This document shows, one piece after another, positions 1 to 13,200 of a DNA stretch of 64,000 bases. The position numbers and the translations under genes were made by a program. Every line of letters starts with the position of its first letter. Position 1 is the stretch's first letter. This DNA is from Quillaja saponaria (taxonomy: Eukaryota; Streptophyta; Magnoliopsida; Fabales; Quillajaceae): the NCBI GenBank assembly GCA_029379385.1, contig CM055612.1:6820001-6884000 (forward strand), written 5' to 3'. The notes under the pieces were generated by a model that was given only the letters and a program-made list of their open reading frames with translations, ran no database searches and was not told the origin of the DNA.

Positions 1-472
1 CTGGATAAGTATGGTATCAAGTCAAACCGCACTGTATTTACTTTCTAAATTCTCCAATGGCATCAATTTCTTATATCTTATATTATATCTAATTATCTGC
101 TAGCTAGTGCCTAGTAAGAATATATGGTATCTTTTACTTGCATTTTCTGCGTTGCTTTTATTTGATTCCTTTTTGTTTTGTTGCTAATTAGAGTCTGTAA
201 AAATATTATGAAATAAAATTAGATGCTTTTGAAAAATTTTGATGGACCAAGTCTTATAGCTCGGACAAGATCAAATTTAAAACCTTATATTATACACTTA
301 TATTTATTTATTTTTGTCATGCTTATTTATTGTTTTGATATTTCATGCTTGTATTAATTTTTTTCGATTTCTATAAATAAATGAAAATTAATTAATTTTA
401 TTTTTAAACTTTAAAATTTCTTAATCAAATTTTATTATTCTATGTACATGTATTTATTTTTATTTTTATTAA

Positions 473-1322
473 GGTTGTGTTTGACAGATCAGATAAAAAA
501 AGTCGGATAAGATAATTTTTTTCTATTAAATTTACTTAATTATTTGATATATGTCACTAGATAGGATCAAAAAAAATAAAATCAAATGGGGCTGTAAGCA
601 TATTTAGATTGGCGATGGTATTATGACGGATAAGATAATGATTAGAAAACAATGAACCAAAATAGAAAATTTTCAAATTACCCCAATCCCCTCCTCTCTC
701 TCTCTTTGGTCACCAAATTTTTATTTTTTCTATTTTTTACGATAAAAATAAAAAAATATATATAAAAAATTCTTTGATCAAAAAGAGATAAAATATGTAA
801 CTTTATGCACGGCTAAAATGCATTTTTCTTCTTCTTTTTTTATATAATTCTTTTTTAAGTCAACATCATGAAAAATAAAAAATATTATAAACATTATTTA
901 AAGAATATTTCATTTCCATGATAATTACTATAATATTTTTAAAAAAAATAGTTTTTGATCTCACACATATATATATCATCAAATATTAGGAAATTTTTTA
1001 TATATATTTATAAGTAGAATAAAATTTAAATATATATGAACAAAAACATATTAAAAAATTAATAATTTATAAGAGTTATATAATTCTTTTGTTCAGGGAT
1101 AATTTTTTTCAAAATACTTTTAGAGTTTTTCATATCTGATTTAATTTAATATTTCACCAAACAGTTAAAGAAAGATAATTCAGTTATATTTTACATCTTA
1201 TCTAATTATGTACCAAATATAATATAAGATAATTGTTTATCTATACATATTCTAATATTTATTAGTTTTTATATGATATGCTATCTTATTTTATTCTATC
1301 CGTGTTACCAAACACAGTTTTA
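473..1322. mobile_element. MITE-like non-autonomous DNA element
   Basis: The left end reads GTTGTGTTTGACAGATCAGA. The reverse complement of the right end reads ACTGTGTTTGGTAACACGGA. These share TGTGTTTG followed by a similar purine-rich run, so the segment has imperfect terminal inverted repeats of about 20-28 bp. The 850-bp interior is AT-rich and non-coding. Such ends are common in plant MITEs. I could not define a target-site duplication, so family and exact borders are open. Confidence 0.4.
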
Positions 1323-1469
1323 GTGGTCAGGTGTATTCAAGCCAGATTATGCACCCCTCGACTAATCACAGTTTCTGGAATAAGGAATTTGTAGAGATTT
1401 TATTTTACATAGCCTCTCCCTAGAAGATTCAATTGAAAATTTTATAGAGATTTCTCTATCGATTTTTAT

Positions 1470-1591
1470 TCTCTTATTCATGTGTTATGAATTAAATCAT
1501 GCTTAATATAAAGATAATAACGTTCTTAATTCTCTTATTTCATATGTTATGAATTAAATCACGCTTAATATAAAGATAATAACGTTCTTAA
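1470..1591. repeat. Two-copy tandem repeat, period about 61 bp
   Basis: Two adjacent copies share TCTCTTATT, then GTTATGAATTAAATCA, then GCTTAATATAAAGATAATAA and CGTTCTTAA. They differ by a few substitutions and one base of length. The repeat lies in non-coding AT-rich DNA and looks like a recent local duplication. Confidence 0.8.
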
Positions 1592-3531
1592 GTTGTTTTT
1601 GTTTTGGTCATTTTATCTTTAAATTATGTAGATATTATATTTTTACATAACATGAGAATGAGGAATGTAAATTTATTGAAAAATTATGAATTGTAGAGAT
1701 TGAAATTGACTAAAAACATTTACTAAATTAAAATAATCCTATAAGATTAAAATAATAATTAAATCTTTTTATCATTATCATTTGAGTTAAGCTCAAGTAT
1801 AGAAAGAAGATGTTTTAACCTTTTATTAAGTTGTTTAAGACTTTTTTAGGTGCAAGAAACTAATTGAGTATCTTATGAGAAAGAAAAGAAAGCTCCTTAG
1901 ATGATTTTTTTGAAGGGAACCATTAAGTGAAACTAGGAATAAGAATATATGGCCCAATTATTAATGAATGTAGATAGGCTTTATGGCCTAAAGGTGCAAT
2001 TTCTAGTCTCCCCACCCTTGATTCTCATTCTCTTGCTTCTTAATTCTTATCAAGGCACCAAAAAAGACCAAAAATTGTCCGTTGCTATAATTAATAATGC
2101 AAGATAATACGATTGACTACCATGGAAGCTTAATAAACAGGAAAAAAAAAAAACCCAAAAAATAAAATTGTGGTAATGAGCCTCCAAATTCCAATCAAAC
2201 AATGTAGCTACCATGATAAACTTTTAAACACACAATTCATACAAGTTGATGCAAAGGGAGAAACTAGCAATTATAAGTGTTAATTAATAATATTCTTCTT
2301 GTTGATCATCAAGGAATCCTAATTTTTCCACTCTACAAATTGGTGATAATTTATATATATCAAATGAGATCTTTTAGGACTTCAATTTAAAAACGCAAAA
2401 TGGATTTAAATAAATACGAAAAGAAATTGTTATCACTTTTGCTAAAATTTTATATCATGAAAAAAAAAATATATTAATAGAAAAAAAGTGGTATCATTAT
2501 AAAAGTTAGTTTGTATATACATTAGTGATAATATCATAAAATTTTAGAGTTAAGTATTGTTTAATAAACTAAATTTTAACTATTTTTTATTGGAGAGACT
2601 AAACTCTTTTTTATGTTATTTGAAGCTCTCTTAACAAAAAATAAAAATTTGATAACTCTTGTAATGAACTTGTCTATATGATATCTCTTTGTACACATCA
2701 TATTCACAATAAAAAATATGTATATTTTTTAAATGAAGAAATAACAAGAACAACAACAGCAAATTTCCATGTAGAATTTTCAAAATCCAAGACAATATGA
2801 TTTTTTCATAGCTTGAGTATCACGTCAACCTAGTACGATACCAGTACCTTAAACAATGTCCAAATTGTGTGTGACTGCACACAATGCATCTGGCCGGTCC
2901 AAAGTTTCTCTAATTACAATGTTGACTTGCCCATCCATTCTCAATTCTCTATGATCTATCTCCTTGATGTATCTAAGTTGTTGTTTTTTTTTATATTTTC
3001 CTTCATGTCGTGTTATACTGAAATCTGATATACTCTATTTCCTACTAGTTGTTTTCTAGTACTTCAACTTCCAAAATTGCCGACCTATAATGTCATAATA
3101 GAATTTTAACTCACTTTTTTATTTTAGGAGAAATGTCAAAATTTGAGACTAATCAACAAATGGAACCCCATATTAAGTTTAGGAGCTCTCCCTAAGATAC
3201 CATTTCATGATACCCAAGTAATAATGCTTATGACATCCAATTCTTTAGGGCTTTATATTTATTTAACTAGTCCATCAAAATCATACTTTAGACTAGTAAA
3301 ATATTTTCAGTGTTTTTTTTTTTTGTTTAAAAAAATGAAAGTTTTTATTATAAAAAAATTGTTTCGTACATGAAAGTCCTTTTAAAAATAAAATAAAAAA
3401 TAGGCGAATGGCTTAATACTTAGCAAAGAATCTCATACTCGTAGAGATGCTCTTTTTAAATTCTAACTTCTTGTTTTTTATTCAAAATTTTAATGCTCAA
3501 CGTTTTTGTATAAATGTACACTTGTAGGTGA

Positions 3532-5012
3532 ATGAGTGATAGTCACTTTTATAGTACTTCCCACTTTGGAAATTGTAAGTCTATTAGTGCTGTTATGGCT
3601 TATTCACCTTCAATTATAGTGGAGTCCTCACCTAAACTTGGATTGCCTACCGAGCAATCTATCATGGATGAAGCAAAGGCTAGTAATACCAAGCAATTTG
3701 CTATTCAGGCTGAAGTTTCTCCATCTATTTTGCAGAAGGTACCCTTACAAAGAACTATATACTTGATTTGTAGGAGCATTTTTTTTTCATAACGAGTCAA
3801 AAGCTTTAAGTAGCAGGTGTCCCATAAATCTTCTACTGAACCAATCTCGCTCTTCTTTTCTTTCTTACAAGTTTCTCACTTGTTTGTGTGAATAGATTGT
3901 TGCAGAGTTCCTGGGTACGTATATTCTCATATTTGCAGGCTGTGGGGCTGCTCTTGTTAACAAAGTACAGCCATTTGGTATAGTAGGAATAGCAATTGTA
4001 TGGGGTCTGGCTCTGATGGCAGCTATATACTCACTTGGGCATGTCTCTGGTGCACATTTTAATCCTGCTGTTACTATAGCCTTGGCTGCCACCGGCAAGT
4101 TTTCATGGAAAAATGTAAGACAGCCATATGATTATCTGTTTTACAAGCTTCTACTACTTTCTGGAACTTTTTCAGTTCACAATTTTCTTGTTCATCAATT
4201 TGATTTGTCAAGGTTAATTATATAGGTACCTACCTATGTTTTGTCCCAGTTGTTGGGAGGAATACTTGCAAGCCTCACGCTTAAAGTATTGTTTCATGAC
4301 CAAGAGGATATTCATGCAACAATGACTCAGTACTCGGATTCAATTTCTGATCTTGAAGCTATAACATGGGAATTCATAATCACTTTTATATTGATGCTCA
4401 CAATTTGTGGTGCTGGCACTGATCACAGAGGGGTATGATTGTTTACTTTATGAAAGTCTGGCTTCTCTTTGCCATGGTCTCTTATCTCTACGATGTTCAT
4501 GTTCTCAACCTTGAGTTGTATTTTGTTGGATAATGAAACTGACCGCAAAACTTCACTGATTTAATCAGAGCAAAGACCTCGCTGGAGTTGCAATAGGAGT
4601 TACACTTCTGTTCAATGTCACGGTAGCTGGGTAAGTACACTCACATTATCAATTTTTTCATCATCATGCTGGGCAGCTTAACCACCATAACATCTATTAA
4701 TGGCAGTAGCTATCCTGCTGATTTTCTGAGCAACCAATTTTTTTAGAAGTACTCACCATTCACCACCTAGCTAAGCTAACACATCTGTTCTGCAGGCCAA
4801 TCACTGGAGCTTCTATGAACCCTGCCAGGAGTTTAGGCCCTGCAGTTGCCTCTGGCGTTTATAAGAATATTTGGGTCTTTATGGTAGCCCCTATTCTTGG
4901 AGCCATGGCTGCAGCTATGGTTTATAGTGCCCTACGAGTACCTAAGCCAGAAAAATCAGCAGATTGCACGAAATCCATTTACAATGATCTTTATGTACAA
5001 ACTGTTCCATAG
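3532..5012 (+). CDS. NIP: NOD26-like intrinsic protein (NIP-type aquaporin)
   Basis: Five coding exons: 3532-3738, 3896-4114, 4226-4432, 4569-4630 and 4796-5012, all with GT-AG borders and a continuous frame of 303 residues. It encodes a six-helix membrane channel for water or small neutral solutes. Both pore motifs are intact: GAHFNPAV in exon 2 and GASMNPARS in exon 5. The helix-2 segment contains AIVWGL; a tryptophan there is typical of NIP subgroup I, whose members pass water, glycerol or lactic acid. The first exon gives an unusually long 69-residue hydrophilic N-terminus, so translation could instead begin at the internal Met near 3595 (MAYSPS). An upstream exon cannot be excluded, since an acceptor-like AG lies 7 bases before the chosen ATG. 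The exact NIP member is not assigned. Confidence 0.9.
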
Positions 5013-5895
5013 ATTAACTCTCACAAGTAGAGCTCATTAGTAACGTTATTGTAACAGAATGGAAACTAAATCTAGTTATGCCTATAAATTAAAATCATCA
5101 GTTGAGTATGAATAAAAATAATTACCTGTCCAAATAACAAATGAGAAAGCATAAACCTGAGTTTATTACAGGATTATACATCCCCAAAATGACTCTTCTA
5201 ACTCCTCACTAGAAAATACATATTCTATACAGCAGGCTACATATATTACACAAGGAAGGAGAAGTAATAGTAGATGAACTTCCTGTATCAAATTGGAATT
5301 TCATACACATAGGAGGTCAGCCGTTGATCATGTCAATACTGGTAAACGAACAAGGGACAAAGGGAGATAGATGTACATGGTATGCCCAGTTTACCTTCTC
5401 ACTGTTTCCTACAATTAGGTGAGGCTGATTCCCCACCTCCCTGCCATAGTCTATTTGTTTACAAAATATACATGTATTACCTGTTACCAAGAAAACGGGG
5501 GTGAAAAAAAAAAAAACACCAACTGTAATCAGAAAAATTTAGGTTGCGAAGGGAGGGAATGAAAGCACACAAGATAGAAGTGATTCACTTCTACAGCATT
5601 TCAATTCATTTGGTGATGCTTCTAATATACAAGAAATATTTCAGGATATCTTGGCAAGAAACAAATTATATCCTCTCTTTTTTTCTTTTGTTTCTTTACA
5701 AAGAGAAATCAAGAAGAAAACCGAGAGATGAGGAAGGAGATCTACAGATCTCATAATAACATAAGAATTTGAACAGGAGCCGGTTAACCAGTTCAGTGCA
5801 ATAACTCAAATGGTAGGAGGATCTTGTAAAAAAGAGATATAAGGGATATAGTAATTAAAGGCACAAATTAACATCACAAAATGTTTCAAAATATC
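5013..5895. other. Convergent 3' flanks of the aquaporin and CRY1 genes
   Basis: This stretch separates two converging genes and should contain both 3' untranslated regions. An AATAAA-type sequence (GAATAAAAATAA) lies about 100 bases after the aquaporin stop. The minus strand offers an acceptor-like CTGTAG ending at 5742 that could pair with the donor-like GGTAAG overlapping the CRY1 stop codon. The 5544-5756 open frame is not supported as a gene. Confidence 0.55.
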
Positions 5896-8800
5896 TTACC
5901 CAGTTTGAGATAACCGCCTCCAATTCATCATTTGGTGAGACTGAGGGTGCCTCTGCAAGTAAGATGAACTGGTTCCAATGCCATTTTCATCACCTACAAA
6001 TTGCTCTGAGTAACTAGTACTTGATGGAGACCACACTGGAACTACACCTCCATCTCTTTCTCTCCTAATACTACTTGAGGATTCTGCTGTGGAATCCTCA
6101 GCTGAACCTTGTGGCCCTGTTGCAGTATCATAATATGGCTGAGTATTGCTATGAACAGTCTGCGGTGCCCCGGAGTTCGTTGTGTCTCTTCCTGCTTGTT
6201 GATTTACATTTATACTAGTTGGCACTTCCCCTCTGCTATATTCGACTGAGTTTTGTAGATTCAAAGAAGTCTCTTCCTCTTCCACTCTCAGCAGAGAAGA
6301 AGTCATGCTTGGGACCATCTGATCCTGGTAGCGCCTAGTAACAGGAAGAAGGTTGTTCCTCATGGGTTCATGACTTTCTTCCATTTGTATGTCTTGAGGA
6401 AATGCAATAGGGGTTGACTCAGAGGAGTCTCCCAGCCCTTCATCAGTTCCATTTTCAATTGCCGCTCTCGAAGCTGCTTCATGCTGCCACATTTCTGATA
6501 GCGCTTCTTGCAGCCTGGCTTTTGCTGCATCTATCCCTACTATAGGAAGAGGGTAGTTTGACCCTAGCTCAATTCCTGCAGCTTGGAGTACTGACTCTGG
6601 AGCATTCCATGGATGGTGAATCCATTCAGTTGGTAGTCTGGAAAGTTCTGGAAGCCACCGCCGTACATACTCTCCATTGGGGTCAAATTTATAACCCTGG
6701 AACTGTAAAAATTTAATAAATTAATGAACATTTTTTATCATTAGAAATCTCTTATCTTTAAGCAGTGTAACAGTTGATGATAAAACATAAATCAAGACAT
6801 CAGAGCTCACATTTGCACTATCAAAGTTCAATGCAAATCAGCACTTCAAAGTAGAGATGACAAAACAAAAATTGTGAAGAATACCCAGAAAACTAACACA
6901 ACAAAAGATTCCAAATGCAAGATTTATAATTGAAGTATGTTATCCTACTCAAGGGTGAAAACTGAAACCTAAGAATGAGTTGCCTCTCTTCAATATTCCA
7001 CAGCAGAGAGGTGGCTAATCTATTAAAGTTTACACTAAGATACCAACTAATGTGATATGTCTTATAACTTGTCTGTCCAAAACTCAATAATCAACTTAGG
7101 ATAACAGAGAAGATAGCCAAAACCTATGAATGAGTTGTCTCTGTTCAATACTCCAATGTAGACAGGTGGCTAAATAACCTATCCAAATTCACAATAATAA
7201 ACTGACTACTCTGGTATGTCTTATAACTTGTCTATTGAAAACTCTACAATCATCTTAGGTAAGAAAGTGGAAAGTCAAACGAAAATAATTTCAAATTGTA
7301 TATTTCAGGTCATCACTCCACATATGCCCTTGGACCTAAAGAAAATTAAACACATCACTCCATCCACTTTATCCAAGTAGTCCCAATAGGTTTAGTCTGC
7401 CTTCATCCAAATTGCTAATTTTCTAGGCCCATGTAAAATGAAATAGAGCCAAACCACTTCTTCTAGCTCTATATGGACTGCATTATCTGGGACAATCAAG
7501 TGAAGAGGCAGCATAGGCCTTGTGGAAAAGGCTTAACAAAAGAAAGAGCATTCTTAAGATAATTATATACATACATTTGAAAGGCCAGAAGAAACAAATA
7601 ACATGAGTAAACTGTAAGGACATCCAAGGAAGAGAGTAAAGGAAATGAATGCACAAGTGTGCATCCAAAAGGTTGAGAAACAGTTGTAAACTCTTTTTTT
7701 TTTCAAAGAAACATGAACAAACAACAGCACCTGTGGATTATCTATCCGGTCAAATTCCCGGCCATCAGGGAGAGTACCAGTTATGTACTGCCAACCAAGA
7801 GCATCACTCTCAAGATCAGCATCAAGGAGGGTATCCCAGAAATATTTCATTCCCCATCTCCAAGGAAGCTGCAAAACTTTCACAAAGAAACTGGAAACTA
7901 CAACCCGTATGCGATCATGCAGCCAACCAGTGGCCCATAACTCTCTCATGCCAGCATCCACCAATGGGTAGCCAGTTCTACCTTGTCTCCATGCCTTAAA
8001 ATAGCCTTCATTTATGACCCAGGGAAAGAACTTAAGGTGGCCAAGAAGAGGCCTTTCATGACTATAGGGATGGTTAAAACTCATGTACCTTGAATATTCT
8101 CTCAAACCAATAGACTTCAGAAATAAGTTTACACTCTCTTCACCAGCCTTGTTTCCTTCATTGGCCCACAAAACCTGCTTAATGCGGACAAGATGAAAGA
8201 CTTTTCTCACACTAACCTCCCCAAAATGTAAATGGGGAGAGAGAAATGATGTTGTGGCGCTGTCGGCCTTCCTGCGATTATTGGAGTATTCAAGTAATGG
8301 TCCATTGATGAATTTAGTCAGAGCCTTATCAGCATTGCTCCACCCAGGTGACCATGCTCGAGCAAGAAGTGCATTACTTGCCTTTTCAAGTTCATCTTCA
8401 AACACCAATGTATCAGATGGGCACCTTGATACATCACCTGAAAGAGTGCAGGAAACGTTAAAGAAGCCTGAACAATGGTTCATGCAAGATAAATAAACCT
8501 CACTGTAATTTTTTGTATAAGTAATGTACATGAAGAAGTAAGAAAATCAATAAACCAGGAAGGCAGAGACTCAAACTCAAGTATGAAGCCTTCTGAAAGG
8601 AATTTATGAAAAAGCAGATAGCTGTGTCATCCCAGAGAACAGTTGGGAGGCATTCAAGCTCACATTACTAATAATGATGGGGCTAACACATACGAAGATG
8701 GACACCCAGGTGTTATCTAGAAACCAACTTCACCCATTTCTTGTAGGGAAAAAACAAAATAATGGGAAATCCTCACACATACAAATGTGAAAGTCAATTT

Positions 8801-10294
8801 TAACTTTTAAGGTCATAAGTCTAGCATTTAACAACGCATCAATAGGCTATTAGCAGAAAAGAAAAAGACAAAAAAATAAAAAAAAATATCATTACTAGAA
8901 TATTCCCATTTGATCTTATTGTTGTCTTCCTTATATGATTGCATAGAGTCGTTATCATAATTCACACTTGTCAAATAACTTCATTTAATTCCTTTAGCAA
9001 CATACCCATTTGAGACGTCATGCAGTTCTTTTAATCATTACACGGGTGTCAATTCTCAGATCAAGATTCAATTATTCTTTTAGAAGAAAAAGAAGAAGCA
9101 CATTGAAGTATTCATTCGTTAATCAATCAAAAATGTCAGGACAAATTACAAGGAGAAACAGTGAATTTAAGCACAGACTTGACAGGTAACAAACCTGAAA
9201 TTATCCTTTTAGGTGGAAGAAGTGGTGACTCTGGGTCATACGGCATGCTAAGGCATCTTTCCCAGAAATCAGCAAAGGTTGTAAATGGATGGCCATGAGC
9301 ATCATTGACGTCCCATGGTTCATATAGTAAATCTGCATTCAAGGAACGAACAGCTATTCCTTGAGCAGTGAGAACCTCCTTGACACGGTGATCCCTAACA
9401 AGTGACAGCGGATCTGGAAAATAGATAATCACCGGTGAACAGCTGAACATCAAAATTGGATACTTTACTCCCTAAACTATCTCCAGTGAACATCAAAATT
9501 GGAAATTTCTCCCTAAACTATGTAACAAAGAGTTTAACTACAAAGCATAAAAGACAAACTTCTCTTTTCAATTGATTAAAACTTGATTGGAAAAGACAAC
9601 CAAGTGATACAGAATTGATCAATCTAGGGAAGTGACAGAAGACAACAACAATTCAAACTGATTAGGAGAAACCCCAAATTAATTCTGCTCCTATCTCTAG
9701 TCCTAAATCTCTACCAACTATAGTACCACCCAAACATAATAATATATACAATTAAAGGAATAAGTCCAATTTATACCATCATCATGATCAGCGAGAGAGT
9801 TCAGTAGATTGAATCAACTATCAAATTTCATATAACAACACTTAAAAATATAGATTGAATCGGCAAAAATAAAAAGATATAATTTTTTTATTAAAGAAAA
9901 TAGAAATTTAGCTAGAAAACACGATAATATACAGATGGATATGAACAGATATCCATTTAGAAGAAAGGAATATACACCTACCGTATAAATGGTTAAAGAA
10001 GAGCTGAGTGGCACCAGTAGACTTGATAATCTCAAGCAGAGAAGAAACGCTATCAGTGGATCTCTTTGTTAAAAGGGAAGTGCCAAGACTCCTCAAAGAT
10101 GAATCAAGGTGAGCCAAACTGTGATTGAGCCACCACCTTGAGACCCTGCCAGGATAGTAGTGGCCCTCTTCTTCAGGTGCCCATATGAAGACTGCAATTA
10201 CGGCACCTGCTCTAACACCTGCAGCTAGTGCTGGATTATCCTCTACCCTCAGATCTCTCCTAAACCATACTATGCTACACCCACCACCTGACAT
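5896..10294 (-). CDS. CRY1: Cryptochrome 1 blue-light photoreceptor
   Basis: Four coding exons on the minus strand, 10294-9982, 9413-9195, 8437-7731 and 6702-5896, join with matching phases to 681 codons plus stop, the same length as I recall for Arabidopsis CRY1. The first about 490 residues form the photolyase-homology region, starting CSIVWFRRDLRVEDNPAL. The FAD pocket lies in exon 3, including GWLHDRIRVVVSSF and DADLESDALGWQYITG. The C-terminal extension carries the plant DAS motifs: DQMVPS, an acidic EEEE stretch, and STAESSSS. The protein ends RRLSQTG. In plants CRY1 binds FAD, is activated by blue light and represses COP1/SPA to drive de-etiolation. The stop codon overlaps a good splice donor (GG|GTAAGA), so an alternative 3' end is possible. 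Intron 3 (6703-7730) contains a diverged 155-bp duplication. Confidence 0.96.
6962..7262. repeat. Diverged tandem duplication in CRY1 intron 3
   Basis: Two copies offset by about 155 bp share AATGAGTTG, CTCT-TTCAATA, AGGTGGCTAA, TATGTCTTATAACTTGTCT and CAT/CAACTTAGG blocks. Divergence is moderate, so the duplication is not recent. It is wholly intronic and does not touch the splice sites. Confidence 0.75.
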
Positions 10295-13200
10295 CTCCCA
10301 AAAAATTCACCAACCTAAAATCCCCAGACAACCTTTCTCCCCTTTTTCTTAATTATTTTTGCTAAAACCTTATTTCTCTTGAATGATGAAAGCCCACACA
10401 CAAATTTTTTATCTTTTCCTTCCCATGCACTCTTTTTTCCTAGTGAAAAAAATTTTAAGCCACTAGCAGGAAAAAAGTACATATGATTTTCAGGTTGACA
10501 AATTTGGTACTTATCTTTTGAATTTCTCTTTCTCCCACTTCATGTTTTTTTTTTCCCACTTTTCTGGGCAGAAATTTTTCCCCAACAATGTATTGTGGTC
10601 CTTTTATCCTAGTTGCAACCAAAAGGCACTATGTGTCGTGTCAAAGAGACGAGCTTCGTGGGCGAGTGAAAAAAAAAAAATTGTATTTTCATTTTGCTGT
10701 TTTCTGGAGGAAAAAGAGGATTGGTTAACAGAGTACTACAAATTGACAGGCAAATTGCAACCACAACTTTTTAGCACTATGATTTTCATTTTTCTTCTCT
10801 TATCCTATGCAACAAAACAAATCCCACCCACTAGACCATCTAGTTGCATCCAAAATTGACAGGGTGGAAAAATTTCAGCAAATAAACAAAAATAAAATTA
10901 GCCAGATTGAAAATAAGATGGATCTTAATTTTTTTTAAGTTTTCTTATAACTTTTGAATTCACAGATAACTTATTATAAAGTAAGGTAAAGAAATAAATA
11001 AAAAAAATTATTGTAGGTATCATAAAAGTTAAAACTTATGACATAAAATATGACGCATATTTATTAATAAAATAAAATAAAAACTTCAAATAATAATAAC
11101 AAACCCAAGAAGAATAATAACATTTTCTTTTCTTTTGTAAGTCATGGACTGCTAATAACTTTAGGGTGTAGTTATTCCCTTCCAATTCCACAATCTTCTC
11201 AATTACACAAATCACTCCATAAAGATTCTTCAAAATATAGAAATTTTAAAAAATAAAAAATAAATCATCACAAGTTGACAGGTAGGAGGACATTCATAAT
11301 TGGAATTAGACAGCACAGCATGGGCAGCAGTGGGTAACGCTGACTACCTGGATTTGGCCACCTTCGCTTGAAGTAGGCCTTTTATTGGCTCTTCAGTCAT
11401 CACAAAGCTTAGATTCCATTTGTGTCATCACTTTTAACAGTGATTTAACATGATGTTTGCAGTTTGCAGTTTGCTCATGAAGAAATTCTTCTTTTCCCTT
11501 TTTGGGTGCAATAAGACATGAAATTACTTAATTATCTGAAATGCTAACCAGTTTTTGGCACAATTTTTAAAATTCATGTTCAAATATTGCAGATGCGAAA
11601 TTCGAAACATTAAAATATAAAAGGGTCTAACTGGACACTGATTAATAATTGTTAGTATTAAATTTTAAAAATTATAATTAATAAAAAAACATATTAAATA
11701 ACATTAATGAAAAATTATGAGTCCAGCTTGTTAGGTTGTGATATTGAATTAAAATTTTTATGAAAATACAATTGATATATATTGTCAATAATAACTCTGA
11801 ATTATACTAATTCCAATAAGACCTTAATATAATATTTATTAATTCTTATTTTTCAATCCTATCAATTTCTCATGTTTTGGGTTTATAAGTTATAATAATC
11901 GAAGTTAGGTATTTTTTTATTTTTTTTCAAATTGTCGCTGACTTTTTATGGTACAACACAAATATTTGTTAAGTTGGAATATCAAATCAAAAATATTTAA
12001 GCTATAAAATCATTTTCCACTATATACCAAAAATAGAATATTATTTGTTGAATGATTTTACTATACAACCATTCTTTGAAAAAACTTAAAAGGCAGGTAA
12101 GCATAATTATATTTATTATAGACATAGATGTCATTTATATCATTCTTTGAATTTTTTTCTCTTTTGAGTGCTTGGATATCATCATCATTATTCAATTATG
12201 TCAAAAGTGCATGGACGTCCGTTTGCAATTTATAACATTATAAATCCTCCTCTTATTGTAATTAATTATAGAGAAAAGTGTATGCACATAGATTTACCTT
12301 CTCAATAAGACATATTTTGAAGAATTTTAAAATTAAAAAAAAAGTTTTAAGCTTTATATTGAAATATTTTATATTACTTTTATCATTTTTATGTTTAATT
12401 TTCAAGTTTATATAAAATATATTGATTAAGTGAACCAAATTTCAAAAAATTATACAATCTAAACTTTAAAAACTAATAAATTCATAATAGAAAAAAAAAA
12501 TTAATAAGAATATTTCATTATTTGCTTTCCTGGTGACACAAGAAACAAATCTAAATATATATAATTTTACCCATAAAGCGTGGTTCAAGTGGTAAGTCAC
12601 GCATAAACTCAGCTGTTGAGAAATCTTTACAATGTCAGGGATTCGAGCTCGCATGAAAATACTTCTGAAAAAATTAAAAAAAAACCAAATTTATAGGGGG
12701 AATATTAATGATTATATCATGAATTTATTAATTTTCTCATTTTTTATGTGATTTTTGGAAAATTAATTAACTTAATTTAATCTATATTTTAAATTTTAAA
12801 CTAGACATAAAAATGATAAAAGTAGTATAACATGTTTCAATTTAAAATATATGACTTATTTTAGGAGGAAATTTTAGAAATAAGATTTATAATTAGGAAT
12901 GTAAACTTATTATAAGAATTATTTAAAATGTTAAAAAAAAATTAATCCTTGCTTTTCTTTTAATTATAACTTCTTTTTTATGCATAGGCTCTTTATTCTT
13001 TCTCTACATACATTTTGGGAGCATTTTTTGTGTAGGTACTTGAGATACCCTAGTATAATTGATAAATTGGAAAATCAATCCTAAAACTTTTCACCAAACT
13101 AAGATTACAAAAAAAATAATTTAAAAATGATGAAATTAGAGTATTTAGAATCATATATGTGAGCAATGACCCCCTTCTAGGGAGAGATGCTCTCACTTCA

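Larger units (their letters stand above)
1..3531. other. AT-rich intergenic region upstream of the aquaporin gene
   Basis: No convincing gene was seen on either strand; the one open frame near 3143-3373 has no recognisable domain and runs through low-complexity T and A tracts. The stretch holds a MITE-like element (473-1322) and a two-copy tandem repeat (1470-1591), listed separately. The part next to the aquaporin presumably contains its promoter and perhaps a 5' non-coding exon, because a splice-acceptor-like sequence (TTGTAG followed by GTGAATG) lies just before the chosen ATG. Confidence 0.6.

Noticed and set aside
7563..7999. Open frames on the plus strand opposite CRY1 exon 3
   Set aside because: They are antisense shadows of a conserved photolyase exon and have no independent homology or start context.
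10518..10859. 113-codon open frame upstream of CRY1
   Set aside because: Phe/Ser/Lys-rich translation of T- and A-rich DNA, no domain, no splice partners.
12581..12650. Possible tRNA gene
   Set aside because: Box A and box B are present but too far apart, and no acceptor stem or cloverleaf could be drawn; a SINE fits better.
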